DNA from: Bacteroidia bacterium | GTDB taxonomy: Bacteria > Bacteroidota > Bacteroidia > Chitinophagales > Saprospiraceae | DNA: 8,173 nt | Assembly: GCA_030432855.1 (NCBI GenBank) | Contig: JAUILM010000232.1 | Location: 1-8,173, forward strand | Reading direction: 5' to 3' | Shown: positions 1-6,732 of the stretch, one piece after another | Position numbering within the stretch: the stretch's first letter is position 1 | How the letters are laid out: every line of letters begins with the position of its first letter | The notes under the pieces: generated by a model | Databases searched by the model: none | Seen by the model: the letters and a program-made list of their open reading frames with translations, nothing else | What the model was told of the DNA's origin: nothing | Position numbers and translations under genes: made by a program

Positions 1-138
1 TACATCATAATTCGAAAGGAACTATAACTGATTAATTAACTAACAAAGGGATTCAATACAAGTACGATTAGTCAATTATCACGATAAGTGACCTTTAAAA
101 AACAGAATTATTTTTTTCACCTAAAAAATTTTTAAACT
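1..138. other. AT-rich leader region, no gene seen
   Basis: This stretch before the first gene has no open frame worth calling. It is very AT-rich, with a run of T at about 111-117 and A/T runs just before the ATG at 139. I looked for the Bacteroidetes primary sigma-factor elements (a TTTG-type -33 box and TAnnTTTG -7 box) and found no good match. The A/T-rich run directly upstream of the ATG is typical of translation starts in this phylum, which rarely use a Shine-Dalgarno sequence. A promoter for the 118-aa gene is expected here but cannot be placed. Confidence 0.5.
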
Positions 139-495
139 ATGGATTTTTTCAAGAGTATTTTAAAAGCAGCCACAGTGGCTTTATTCCTTCTTAGTGCCAC
201 GACTCTGGTAAGTGCATCAGAGGATCCAAAAGAAGAAGCTGCAAAGCAAGTGCGAACAAAAGTAACCGAATTGATTGCTGAACCTTACTTCCTCGACAAT
301 GACGTGGAAAAGATGGAATCAATGGTCTACTTTATGATTACAGAAAAAGATGAAATTGTTGTGCTTTATGTGGACACAGACCATGTATTTGCGGAGCAAT
401 TTATAAAGGAACGTTTGAACTACGAAAAGGTATCTGATTCCCTACTTAGAGGTCGTTATGCTATGAAGATCACCCTCAAAAATGGCAGTATCTAA
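139..495 (+). CDS. small secreted protein of unknown function
   Basis: I do not recognise this 118-aa protein by family name. Residues 1-26 form a clear Sec signal peptide: Lys5 and Lys9, a hydrophobic core (VALFLLSATTLV), and a cleavage site after VSA (Ala26). The mature part starts acidic (SEDPKEEAAK), is predicted to be soluble and would act in the periplasm or outside the cell. Residues about 33-45 look like an amphipathic helix. The segment from about 61 to 116 alternates: a strand (MVYFMITEKDEIVVLYVDT), a helix (FAEQFIKERLNY), then strands (GRYAMKITLKNG). That strand-strand-helix-strand order resembles the C-terminal domain of TonB and similar small secreted Bacteroidetes proteins, but this is a fold-level impression, not a homology claim. 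The ATG at 139 is preceded by an A/T-rich leader. The gene stands alone and ends 32 bases before a strong terminator hairpin, so it is probably monocistronic. Confidence 0.8.
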   Translation: MDFFKSILKAATVALFLLSATTLVSASEDPKEEAAKQVRTKVTELIAEPYFLDNDVEKMESMVYFMITEKDEIVVLYVDTDHVFAEQFIKERLNYEKVSDSLLRGRYAMKITLKNGSI

Positions 496-527
496 CCTTT
501 CATCTCTTCATAGCAGACAGGAGTTTG

Positions 528-559
528 AACCGGAGTGCTGAAGAGCACTTCGGTTTTTT
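528..559 (+). terminator. intrinsic terminator of the small secreted protein gene
   Basis: A 12-bp stem pairs AACCGGAGTGCT (528-539) with AGCACTTCGGTT (544-555). It contains one G-T wobble (533/550), has a GAAG tetraloop (540-543), and leads into TTTTTT (554-559). This is a textbook Rho-independent terminator for the plus-strand gene ending at 495. Its T tract overlaps the stop codon (558-560) of the convergent DJ-1/PfpI gene. On the minus strand the stem is followed by GGTTCAAACTC rather than a T run, so it should work well in one direction only. Confidence 0.9.
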
Positions 560-1295
560 AGTTTCCAGGGTCTACGACTCGCACTTGAGACGTATCCAAT
601 GCCCAATCAATGACCAGACCTTCAGCCAGGCGTCTTGCCACCTCACTTCCGTATAATACTTCTGTGAGGTACAGCGCTCCATCAAAAGACCTTGCACCAC
701 CAGCCGAAGTGATATACTTACCGTCATGCACGACAATAGCATTATCCTCCACTTCCAGATGAGGGAACATCTCTCGGTAAGAACTAATATCAGCGGGAAA
801 AGTCGTACTCACTACTGTGTCAAGTAATCCTGCCTTGGCAAGCACAAAGGCCCCATCACAATGTGATGTCACAAATCGGGCGTTTTCAGCTATGTCAGCA
901 ACTAATTGTATCATTTCGGTATCCTCAAGATCAGTATCCAAATGATGTTCCGCACTTGGTACCACCAAAATATCTATATGTGGTAAAGCGTCTGTCCTGT
1001 AGTTAAAATCCGGAATAATCCTCAGTCCTTCAAAGGACACAATGGGATCACTTTTTTTTGCAATTGTAAAGACATTCATAGGTTGAATGTTTTCCCGATA
1101 TCTCGTGTGCTGAAAGATGTCGAAGGGGGCCGTTAACTCAGTATTGTAGACTCCATCCATTATGAGGAAACCAACATTAAGCCAATCACTATGAATCTCT
1201 TTAAGATGTAATCTTTCCTCTTCCTGAGGGATACATCCGGGAGTCTGAAATACTAGACAAAACAAGATTGGCACGATGTGTGAGAAACCCTTCAT
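558..1295 (-). CDS. DJ-1/PfpI-superfamily protein with probable lipoprotein signal
   Basis: The body matches the DJ-1/PfpI (class I glutamine amidotransferase-like) superfamily, close to the domain found at the N terminus of some AraC-type regulators. Using the ATG at 1295 (245 aa), the motif TSHCDGAFVLAKAGLLD places the nucleophile-elbow cysteine at Cys146, and Glu53 in GVYNTELTAPFD is the likely acidic partner. Further conserved blocks are DILVVPS, TTFPAD and TSAGGARSFDGALYL. There is no helix-turn-helix, so it is not a full regulator. The enzymatic activity cannot be assigned. Residues 1-21 (MKGF, a hydrophobic stretch, then QTPGC) look like a lipoprotein signal with Cys21 as the lipid-bearing residue. 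The residues after it, IPQEEE, are acidic as in Bacteroidetes surface-export signals. In-frame alternative starts are an ATG at 1307 (249 aa) and a TTG at 1328 (256 aa). I chose 1295 because it gives a standard Lys-plus-hydrophobic signal. None has a clear ribosome site. Confidence 0.85.
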   Translation of the reverse strand: MKGFSHIVPILFCLVFQTPGCIPQEEERLHLKEIHSDWLNVGFLIMDGVYNTELTAPFDIFQHTRYRENIQPMNVFTIAKKSDPIVSFEGLRIIPDFNYRTDALPHIDILVVPSAEHHLDTDLEDTEMIQLVADIAENARFVTSHCDGAFVLAKAGLLDTVVSTTFPADISSYREMFPHLEVEDNAIVVHDGKYITSAGGARSFDGALYLTEVLYGSEVARRLAEGLVIDWALDTSQVRVVDPGN

Positions 1296-1352
1296 TAGTT
1301 GTAACATGATTAATACAAAACAAATCAAATTTTATTAATTAAAAACACTCCG

Positions 1353-1383
1353 AAATTATGAATGGATTTGACTACTTCAAACT
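1353..1383 (+). repeat. 31-base direct repeat, copy 1, at a DUF805 start
   Basis: Bases 1353-1383 are identical to 2054-2084 (spacing 701). The block covers five leader bases, the ATG and the first codons for MNGFDYFKL. Similarity continues a little upstream: from 1345 only two mismatches (1350 and 1352) separate the copies. It diverges abruptly at 1384. Confidence 0.9.
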
Positions 1384-1777
1384 TGGCCTGGAAAAATATG
1401 GAGAATTTGAGGGGAGATCCCGCCGCAAAGAATATTGGTATTATGTCCTCTTTCAAAGTCTAATATTCGCTTCAGTGGGGGTTGCCGAAATCTTACTGCT
1501 GCAATCTTTTATGTTTATTTTCATTGGAGGACTTCTATTTACAATACCCAGTATTTCAGTAACAGTCAGAAGACTTCATGACATTGGAAAGAGTGGCTGG
1601 AACTACCTTTGGTCATTAGTACCTGTTATTGGACCCATTATGATGCTGATTTGGATGTGTACTGATAGCGAGAAATATACTAATGCCTGGGGTCCCAACC
1701 CCAAAGATGAGCAAGTAGACTTATCAGAACATCTGATCGATGAAAGTCCACTGATAGAGGAGGCGAATTTTGGCTAG
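1358..1777 (+). CDS. DUF805 family membrane protein, paralogue 1
   Basis: This 139-aa protein is a member of the DUF805 family of small inner-membrane proteins, whose function is not established. Family hallmarks are all present: FEGRSRRKEYWYY (residues 17-29) before the first membrane segment, VRRLHDIGKSGW (70-81) between segments, and WGPNPK (111-116) after the last. Hydrophobic stretches at about 30-50, 51-68 and 83-101 suggest three to four membrane passes. The C-terminal tail is polar and acidic (DLSEHLIDESPLIEE) and probably cytoplasmic. The ATG at 1358 is supported by family length and by the identical start context in its paralogue at 2059. It is divergent from the DJ-1/PfpI gene, with about 60 bases between the starts. 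No terminator is visible after the stop. Confidence 0.93.
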   Translation: MNGFDYFKLGLEKYGEFEGRSRRKEYWYYVLFQSLIFASVGVAEILLLQSFMFIFIGGLLFTIPSISVTVRRLHDIGKSGWNYLWSLVPVIGPIMMLIWMCTDSEKYTNAWGPNPKDEQVDLSEHLIDESPLIEEANFG

Positions 1778-2058
1778 AATGCATGAATGGAATTCACCAA
1801 TGCCGCATGAACTGTCACCTACGTGACTCCACTCCAATTGCCAAATGAAATTCATTTAAAAGCTTCATCTGGATTTAGATTAAATTTCCTGGCACAGGCT
1901 TCGATATATACAATGGCCGTGTAGTAATAATCCGTCAGCGCTCAGGTGTATTCTCTTGGGTCACATTAGACTAGGCAGATCATCTATTAAATGCTTAAAA
2001 CACATTATCAATAATCAAATATTTTACTTAGTTTGTAACAAGATAACACTTCAAAATT
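1778..2058. other. gap between the two DUF805 genes, possible gene remnant
   Basis: No intact gene is visible in these 281 bases. On the minus strand, 1941 down to 1855 reads 29 codons (beginning ALTDYYYTAIVYIEAC, ending PDEAFK) between two stop codons and without a start. The same frame upstream reads CDPREYT before the stop at 1944-1942. The peptide looks like part of a helical protein, perhaps a fragment of a small DUF3791-like protein, but it may be chance. A 5-bp hairpin (GTCAC 1814-1818 with GTGAC 1823-1827) and an AT-rich inverted repeat (AAATGAA 1843-1849 with TTCATTT 1851-1857) are too weak or lack the T tract to be called terminators. The AT-rich stretch from about 1986 to 2058 probably holds the promoter of the second DUF805 gene. 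Confidence 0.3.
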
Positions 2059-2084
2059 ATGAATGGATTTGACTACTTCAAACT
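2054..2084 (+). repeat. 31-base direct repeat, copy 2, at a DUF805 start
   Basis: This is identical to 1353-1383 and likewise spans the end of the leader, the ATG at 2059 and the codons for MNGFDYFKL. Since the two proteins are only about half identical overall, exact nucleotide identity here is higher than the rest of the genes would predict. Confidence 0.9.
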
Positions 2085-2454
2085 AGCCCTAAGCAAGTAT
2101 GCAGATTTTACTGGTCGTGCCCGAAGAAGCGAGTACTGGTATTTTTCTTTGTTTTATTTGATCCTGCTAGTATTAGTTGTGGCTATAGAAGCTTTGCTAT
2201 TCCAAACCGTTTTTCTCTACCTAATAGGTGTATTGGCTTTTATCATTCCCGCTCTTGCGGTTACTGTTAGAAGATTACACGATACAGGAAGGAGTGGCTG
2301 GACTTACTTCGTAAGTCTTATTCCTCTTGTAGGTGGAATTATCTTATTGGTTTGGCTTTGTCAGGATAGTAATCCCGGAGTCAATAAATGGGGTCGGAAC
2401 CCTAAAGAGTTATCTGATGATCTTGCGGACCATCTAATCGACTCCACCCTCTGA
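2059..2454 (+). CDS. DUF805 family membrane protein, paralogue 2
   Basis: This 131-aa DUF805 protein is a tandem paralogue of the gene at 1358. A hand alignment gives about 69 identities over 130 positions. The hallmarks are FTGRARRSEYWYF (residues 17-29), VRRLHDTGRSGW (70-81) and WGRNPK (111-116). Hydrophobic stretches at about 30-50, 51-68 and 83-101 match those of the paralogue. Family function is unknown; small size and membrane location are all that can be stated firmly. The tail is acidic and ends in ADHLIDSTL, shorter by eight residues than the other copy (which continues after SEHLIDES). The two are probably separate transcription units, given the 281-base gap. It converges with the DUF58 gene ending at 2550, with 95 bases between and no obvious terminator. 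Confidence 0.93.
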   Translation: MNGFDYFKLALSKYADFTGRARRSEYWYFSLFYLILLVLVVAIEALLFQTVFLYLIGVLAFIIPALAVTVRRLHDTGRSGWTYFVSLIPLVGGIILLVWLCQDSNPGVNKWGRNPKELSDDLADHLIDSTL

Positions 2455-2549
2455 TTTGTATTAAAGATAAACTGAGTGGCTATTATTAGGTATTGACAGT
2501 GAAGTCAAGTATACTAGGAACTCACACGTATTTTCGTAAGATGCATTAA

Positions 2550-3878
2550 TCAGTTTAGATGTTGAGCTTTAATCTGCAGGTATCTATTGACTACAGCAAG
2601 TGTGAGATCTTCGGGTTTCGTCAACAAACCTTGAACACCATGACTTCTCAATTTTTTAAGCATGAGTTTCTTCTCTTGAATTGCTTTCTTTGAAAAGGTT
2701 TGTACGTAAATGTCAGAAACAGCACTCACGGGCTGATTAGCGAGGTGATATACTTCACTATTTTCGAAGAATATCACAAGGAGCAAATGCCTTTTACTGA
2801 TGAGTATAAAATGCTCCAGATTTCTCTCCAGATCATGCATATGCTCAAAATTTGTAAAAAATAGCAAGACACTTCTCCGCCTAATCTGCCTTTGGATAGT
2901 TTGAAACAAAAGAGCATAATTGGGCTCTTTAAAAGATGTCTGTTGATTAAAAAGGAATTGTGAAATATAATTCAGTTGGTTAGGAATATTCTTAGCTGAT
3001 AAAACGCTATCAATTTGATGCGAAAAAGTAATCAAACCAGCTTTATCGTACTTCTTTAGGACGATATTACTTATGACAAGTGATGCATTAATGGCATGAT
3101 CTAATAGTGTCAGACCATGAAAAGGCATTTTCATTGACCGACCCTTGTCAACAATACAGTATACCATCTGAGCTCTGGCATCTTGAAATTGGTTCACCAT
3201 GGGAGATTGCGTACGTGAAGTGGCTTTCCAATTGATGTTGCGCAGTTGATCTCCATCCTGGTAAGGTCGTATATGTTCAAACTCATCATCGACCCCGAGC
3301 GCACGATATCTTCTAACACCCAGTAGTGATGCCGTTTTACTAAATACTTCTAATTCATATTTAGTCATCTGAATAATGGATGGGATGACAGCAATCTGAC
3401 TATCTAAATCAAAAGATATTCTTCTTTGCACCAACGCCAAATATCGCGAAGAAACAAATACATGTACTTTTCCAAAGTTATACTCTCCTCGTAGTACGGG
3501 TCGAATATCTACAGCAAACTTCCATTCCTCCCCAGCTTCCAATACTTTTTCGAATGATAAATCTCTTACCTGCAATTGGTATGGAAATTCATCCAGTACC
3601 ATCAGATCAAGCGTTCTCTTGCTATTATTAGTGATTGAGTAATGAATTTTTTGAACATCACCCAAAGAAAGCCGCTCTGACATATATCTACTGCATTGCA
3701 GAGTATATTGATACTTCTGAAGGAGGTACCAATCGAGCAAACAAATGAAGAAAAGAATTATCAGTAAAATCTGACCAACAACGAATAAAAACGTAAAAGA
3801 AAACGATAATATGAAGAGTATGATGGCTAAAATCAACATACTATATAGTCGCTTCTTAAGATATGTGCCAGTAAACAT
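2550..3878 (-). CDS. DUF58 domain protein, MoxR partner
   Basis: This 442-aa protein is the last gene of the MoxR operon. Two hydrophobic segments (about 12-33 and 35-51) after a basic N terminus (TYLKKR) make an inner-membrane hairpin. A strand-rich region (about 60-160) follows, then the DUF58 core. The core signature runs EFEHIRPYQDGDQLRNINWK, then ATSRTQSPMVNQF (about 199-231), followed by VDKGRSMKMPF (243-253). The latter is the position of the metal-binding loop of the von Willebrand factor A fold, here DxGxS rather than DxSxS. DUF58 proteins are thought to work with MoxR ATPases, possibly as adaptor or substrate. I chose the ATG at 3878: it overlaps the MoxR stop as TGATG. A GTG one codon upstream (3881) would give 443 aa with a GTGA overlap and cannot be excluded. 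The tail is basic and helical (KKAIQEKKLMLKKLRS). Confidence 0.94.
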   Translation of the reverse strand: MFTGTYLKKRLYSMLILAIILFILSFSFTFLFVVGQILLIILFFICLLDWYLLQKYQYTLQCSRYMSERLSLGDVQKIHYSITNNSKRTLDLMVLDEFPYQLQVRDLSFEKVLEAGEEWKFAVDIRPVLRGEYNFGKVHVFVSSRYLALVQRRISFDLDSQIAVIPSIIQMTKYELEVFSKTASLLGVRRYRALGVDDEFEHIRPYQDGDQLRNINWKATSRTQSPMVNQFQDARAQMVYCIVDKGRSMKMPFHGLTLLDHAINASLVISNIVLKKYDKAGLITFSHQIDSVLSAKNIPNQLNYISQFLFNQQTSFKEPNYALLFQTIQRQIRRRSVLLFFTNFEHMHDLERNLEHFILISKRHLLLVIFFENSEVYHLANQPVSAVSDIYVQTFSKKAIQEKKLMLKKLRSHGVQGLLTKPEDLTLAVVNRYLQIKAQHLN

Positions 3879-4873
3879 CACCTTGGAATCTCAATAGCTC
3901 TTAGGATCTCATGAATTATATCAAAAACTGACATGGATTCCATTTCTGCAATAGGTGTTAAAATCAATCTATGATTTAAAACATATGGTGTCACAAACTT
4001 AATATCATCTGGAATTACGAATGTACGGCCAGCCAAGAGAGCAGTAGCCTTACTAGCCCTCAAAATTGCAAGAGCCGCCCTTGGCGATGCTCCCAAATAC
4101 AAATGAGCATGTTGTCTTGTTGCCTGCACTACATGTAGTATGTACTCGATCATTTGATCTTCAATATGTATTCTCTCGAGAGCCCCCTGGATGGAGCGAA
4201 GATCAGCGATTGTCAGAACGGATTCAACCACATCTAAATCAGGCTTGCGAATTTGACTTCTAAAGCGCTTTAGAATCTTTAATTCATTTTCATGATTGGG
4301 ATAATCCAGCACAATCTTCATCATAAAGCGATCTAGTTGCCCCTCTGGAAGTCTATAAGTACCTTCTTGTTCTACTGGGTTTTGAGTAGCTATGACGATA
4401 AATGGATAATCCATCATATGGGCATCACCGTCAAATGTAATCTGCTTTTCTTCCATAACTTCAAATAAAGCAGACTGGGTTTTTGCTGGTGCACGATTTA
4501 TTTCATCAATTAAGACAATATTGGAAAATATCGGACCTTTCTTAAAATCGAAAGTAGAATCCTTAAGGTTATAAATTGATGTACCAATGATGTCAGAAGG
4601 CATTAAATCCGGCGTAAACTGAATTCTACTGAAGTCTACATCCAAGGCCTTGGCAATCACCTTTGCACTAAGCGTTTTAGCTATGCCCGGCACCCCTTCA
4701 AGAAGAACATGACCATCAGACAACATAGAAACAAGCAGTAGTTCAATCAATTTCTCCTGTCCAACTAAGATCTTGTGACACTCACCTTGAATCTTAGAAA
4801 TCTTTTCAAGAATTGATTCCAAATCATTTCTTTCAGAAGGCTCGGAATCAAAAATTTGTGGCTTTTCCTCCAT
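3878..4873 (-). CDS. MoxR-family AAA+ ATPase
   Basis: This 331-aa protein has the usual length and the full motif set of a MoxR ATPase: Walker A GVPGIAKT (60-67), Walker B IVLIDEIN (119-126, Asp123 and Glu124), sensor 1 in IATQNPVEQEGTYRLPEGQL (161-180), arginine finger Arg182 in LDRF, and sensor 2 Arg265 in GASPRA. No catalytic residue is missing, so it should bind and hydrolyse ATP. MoxR proteins form ring oligomers and are regarded as chaperone-like remodellers that help mature or assemble protein complexes, often with vWA or DUF58 partners. It has no membrane segment, so it is cytoplasmic and probably recruited to the membrane by its neighbours. The ATG at 4873 follows directly after the TAA of the DUF4350 gene (no gap), and its stop overlaps the DUF58 start, so translation is probably coupled. 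I did not assign a MoxR subfamily. Confidence 0.97.
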   Translation of the reverse strand: MEEKPQIFDSEPSERNDLESILEKISKIQGECHKILVGQEKLIELLLVSMLSDGHVLLEGVPGIAKTLSAKVIAKALDVDFSRIQFTPDLMPSDIIGTSIYNLKDSTFDFKKGPIFSNIVLIDEINRAPAKTQSALFEVMEEKQITFDGDAHMMDYPFIVIATQNPVEQEGTYRLPEGQLDRFMMKIVLDYPNHENELKILKRFRSQIRKPDLDVVESVLTIADLRSIQGALERIHIEDQMIEYILHVVQATRQHAHLYLGASPRAALAILRASKATALLAGRTFVIPDDIKFVTPYVLNHRLILTPIAEMESMSVFDIIHEILRAIEIPR

Positions 4874-6055
4874 TTACTTACAATTTTGGTAAAACGTTTC
4901 CAGATATTTGTGCAGTCTTAATAACTGAACATCTCCCACGTTTAATTTTCTGGCTGACTGCTCAAATTCATACATCAGCTCGTCAATCTGAGATGGCTCA
5001 ACTTCGGACTTTAGTGTCAATATTTTTAAAAAATCGTGATCACGTCTATCAATATGATATCGTTCTTTCACATAATTGTAAAAGATTTCTCTTAAGTGCT
5101 CTACCAGATGATTGTGTCTTTTTGCCTCAAACAATGCACTTAGAGTTTCGATATATTCAATAGAAGTGTTCCTATTCCTGCGTTGGGTAGGAATAATCCT
5201 TTGTCTTCTCTTACCCTCAAAAATGATATAAACTAGACATGTCAGCAGGATGGTGTAGTATGCGGCTCGCAGGGGTTTGGTTTCCAGGATGAATTGCAAA
5301 GGGCTCTCTTCCGATGTGTTACCCTGCAAGAAGCTCGCATGATCCATTATGACAATCCTGGGCTCGAAGTGTGCAAAAACAGAATTGAAATGTTCGAGAT
5401 AACCCTGTTGCTGAGAAGCAACGTTACCAAATAAGTAAGGGTTACAATGCCAGTATACCCAACCTCCCTCCATCTCCCATTTATCAAACGCAACAGTGCC
5501 ATCATCATACCAGGCAAGAGGAGTATGTATCGTCGAATCTAATATCGCACTTGATACTCCCGAGAAGTAATGCATAGTGGCCGACTTAAATGTATTCTGA
5601 TAGTGTATATATCTAAATTGAGCACCATCGTTCAGTGTTACCAGCAATACTGAATCTACAAACCCGGAAAAAGCATCACTATAATCACTATATCCCGTGA
5701 ACCCATTGACCTCACTACTAATGAATAATACCTTATTTCCATGCCGGAGGAAATTCAGAATGTCTTTTGTTAGATTATCATCCAGGTATATCTTTTGGCC
5801 GAACACTATGTACAGATTTCCATCTGTGCTAAATTCCGACAAGGAAGTATCTGTGCTGGTGAGAACATCTTCACCAAATCTCTTTTGTATCAGCTCATGA
5901 AAAATCCAACTACCATAGGGCTGTTTAGAATGATAGGAAAAATCATCATTCCATTTAAGATCTGGAACATCTTCTATTTCAAATCCTGCACTGACCAATA
6001 AAAAAATAACCATTGCTGAAGCAATGCTAGCAATAATGATCTGTCGGCTACTCAT
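4874..6055 (-). CDS. DUF4350 domain membrane protein
   Basis: This 393-aa protein is anchored at both ends of its large outer domain. Residues 5-23 form an N-terminal membrane segment, about 24-260 a soluble domain on the extracytoplasmic side, 262-280 a second segment, and 281-393 a cytoplasmic helical tail. The basic stretch GKRRQRIIPTQRRNRN after the second segment fixes that topology. The start of the outer domain (SYHSKQPYGSWIFHELI, about 40-56), the GNLYIVFGQ strand and the FLRHGNKVLFISSE strand are characteristic of DUF4350, which has an amidotransferase-like Rossmann fold without an obvious active site. A later conserved part is GGWVYWHCNPYLFGN (197-211). Function is not known. Families like this recur next to MoxR, DUF58 and DUF4129 genes, which supports a structural role in the same complex. 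The ATG at 6055 overlaps the preceding stop as ATGA. Confidence 0.9.
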   Translation of the reverse strand: MSSRQIIIASIASAMVIFLLVSAGFEIEDVPDLKWNDDFSYHSKQPYGSWIFHELIQKRFGEDVLTSTDTSLSEFSTDGNLYIVFGQKIYLDDNLTKDILNFLRHGNKVLFISSEVNGFTGYSDYSDAFSGFVDSVLLVTLNDGAQFRYIHYQNTFKSATMHYFSGVSSAILDSTIHTPLAWYDDGTVAFDKWEMEGGWVYWHCNPYLFGNVASQQQGYLEHFNSVFAHFEPRIVIMDHASFLQGNTSEESPLQFILETKPLRAAYYTILLTCLVYIIFEGKRRQRIIPTQRRNRNTSIEYIETLSALFEAKRHNHLVEHLREIFYNYVKERYHIDRRDHDFLKILTLKSEVEPSQIDELMYEFEQSARKLNVGDVQLLRLHKYLETFYQNCK

Positions 6056-6732
6056 ATATTGTACTTATGGAATGCATTAAACAAAAGGACCACCTGGTCA
6101 AATTCTGATTTAGCAATCCTATAATTTCCATACCATGCATTCTCAAACACTTGAGTCAAAATCTTTACATCCTCATAAAATGCAGTATCCTTGATCTCTT
6201 GAAGATACTGTCTATTCGTCTTTTCCTGACTCCATAAAATATAATCGCGTTCGTTTAGTATTTTCAATACTCTGAGGAATTGAAATCTAATAGCTCCTCT
6301 AAAATCGCCAGATTGAATTGCTTCTTCCAACGCACTATCCACGTCTAGCTCTTTAATGTCTTCCAGTTCTTCTTGATAGATAGGGACAGCTGCTTCGTCA
6401 GTCTCCCCCTCACTGTTATTTGAAAATACTAAATAAAGAATTGATAGCACTAAAACTAAAATAATAACATATATAAGAATAGTAGTCGATTTTGACAGAC
6501 CATAAGAAGAGGGCTTTGCCACAGCTTCTGAGTTTTCCTCACTGTCATCAATCTCATTTCTTGGTACGAGTTTCTTTCTTGTCTTTGATAGGTCGAGTTG
6601 TTCTAGTAACTCCTTGAGATCTGTCTTTGTCACCGAAGTAGCGTCCTTTACTCGGTTTGATTGTGCAGATAGCCCCGTAATAAATGCAAACATTACCGAT
6701 GAGAATAGCAAGATGACCAGTGAATTTCTCAT
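6052..6732 (-). CDS. DUF4129 domain protein, membrane anchored
   Basis: This 226-aa protein starts with a signal peptide (MRNSLVILLF, cleavage likely after SAQ near residue 24). An extracytoplasmic linker of about 60 polar residues rich in Lys and acidic residues follows, then a membrane segment at about 84-103, and a cytoplasmic C-terminal domain. The C-terminal domain carries the DUF4129 pattern: ALEEAIQSGDFRGAIRFQFL (134-153), LNERDYILWSQEKTNRQYL (159-177) and FENAWYGNYRIAKSEF (196-211), the WYG being the most typical part. DUF4129 domains are found in MoxR/transglutaminase gene clusters and their molecular role is not established. The ATG at 6732 shares one base with the TAA of the upstream SpoIIM-like gene (TAATG). 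The TGA overlaps the next start by four bases. It most likely forms a membrane complex with the DUF4350 and DUF58 products. Confidence 0.9.
   Translation of the reverse strand: MRNSLVILLFSSVMFAFITGLSAQSNRVKDATSVTKTDLKELLEQLDLSKTRKKLVPRNEIDDSEENSEAVAKPSSYGLSKSTTILIYVIILVLVLSILYLVFSNNSEGETDEAAVPIYQEELEDIKELDVDSALEEAIQSGDFRGAIRFQFLRVLKILNERDYILWSQEKTNRQYLQEIKDTAFYEDVKILTQVFENAWYGNYRIAKSEFDQVVLLFNAFHKYNI

Noticed and set aside
1052..1059. Run of eight T (eight A in the coding strand) inside the DJ-1/PfpI gene, a possible slippage site
   Set aside because: The frame is intact through the run (AKKSDP), and a single homopolymer without a repeat-based switch nearby is not evidence of phase variation.
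1813..1857. Small inverted repeats after the first DUF805 gene
   Set aside because: A 5-bp stem and an AT-only 7-bp stem with a one-base loop cannot form a stable terminator.
2028..2035. TTAGTTTG, one mismatch from the Bacteroidetes -7 consensus TAnnTTTG, 23 bases before the second DUF805 start
   Set aside because: The position is suitable, but there is no TTTG-type -33 element at the expected distance and the surroundings are so AT-rich that such a match is expected by chance.
2490..2514. Hairpin between the convergent DUF805 and DUF58 genes (TTGAC 2493-2497 with GTCAA 2504-2508)
   Set aside because: The perfect stem is only 5 bp, any extension needs a 3-base bulge, and neither side has a T tract; not convincing as a terminator.
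4813..5163. Plus-strand open frame of 116 codons opposite the MoxR and DUF4350 genes
   Set aside because: It lies entirely antisense to two well-supported genes, has no recognisable domain or start context, and is explained as a shadow frame. The same applies to the frames at 4066-4263, 5697-5900, 5795-6001, 7591-7938, 6554-6790 and 7679-7861.
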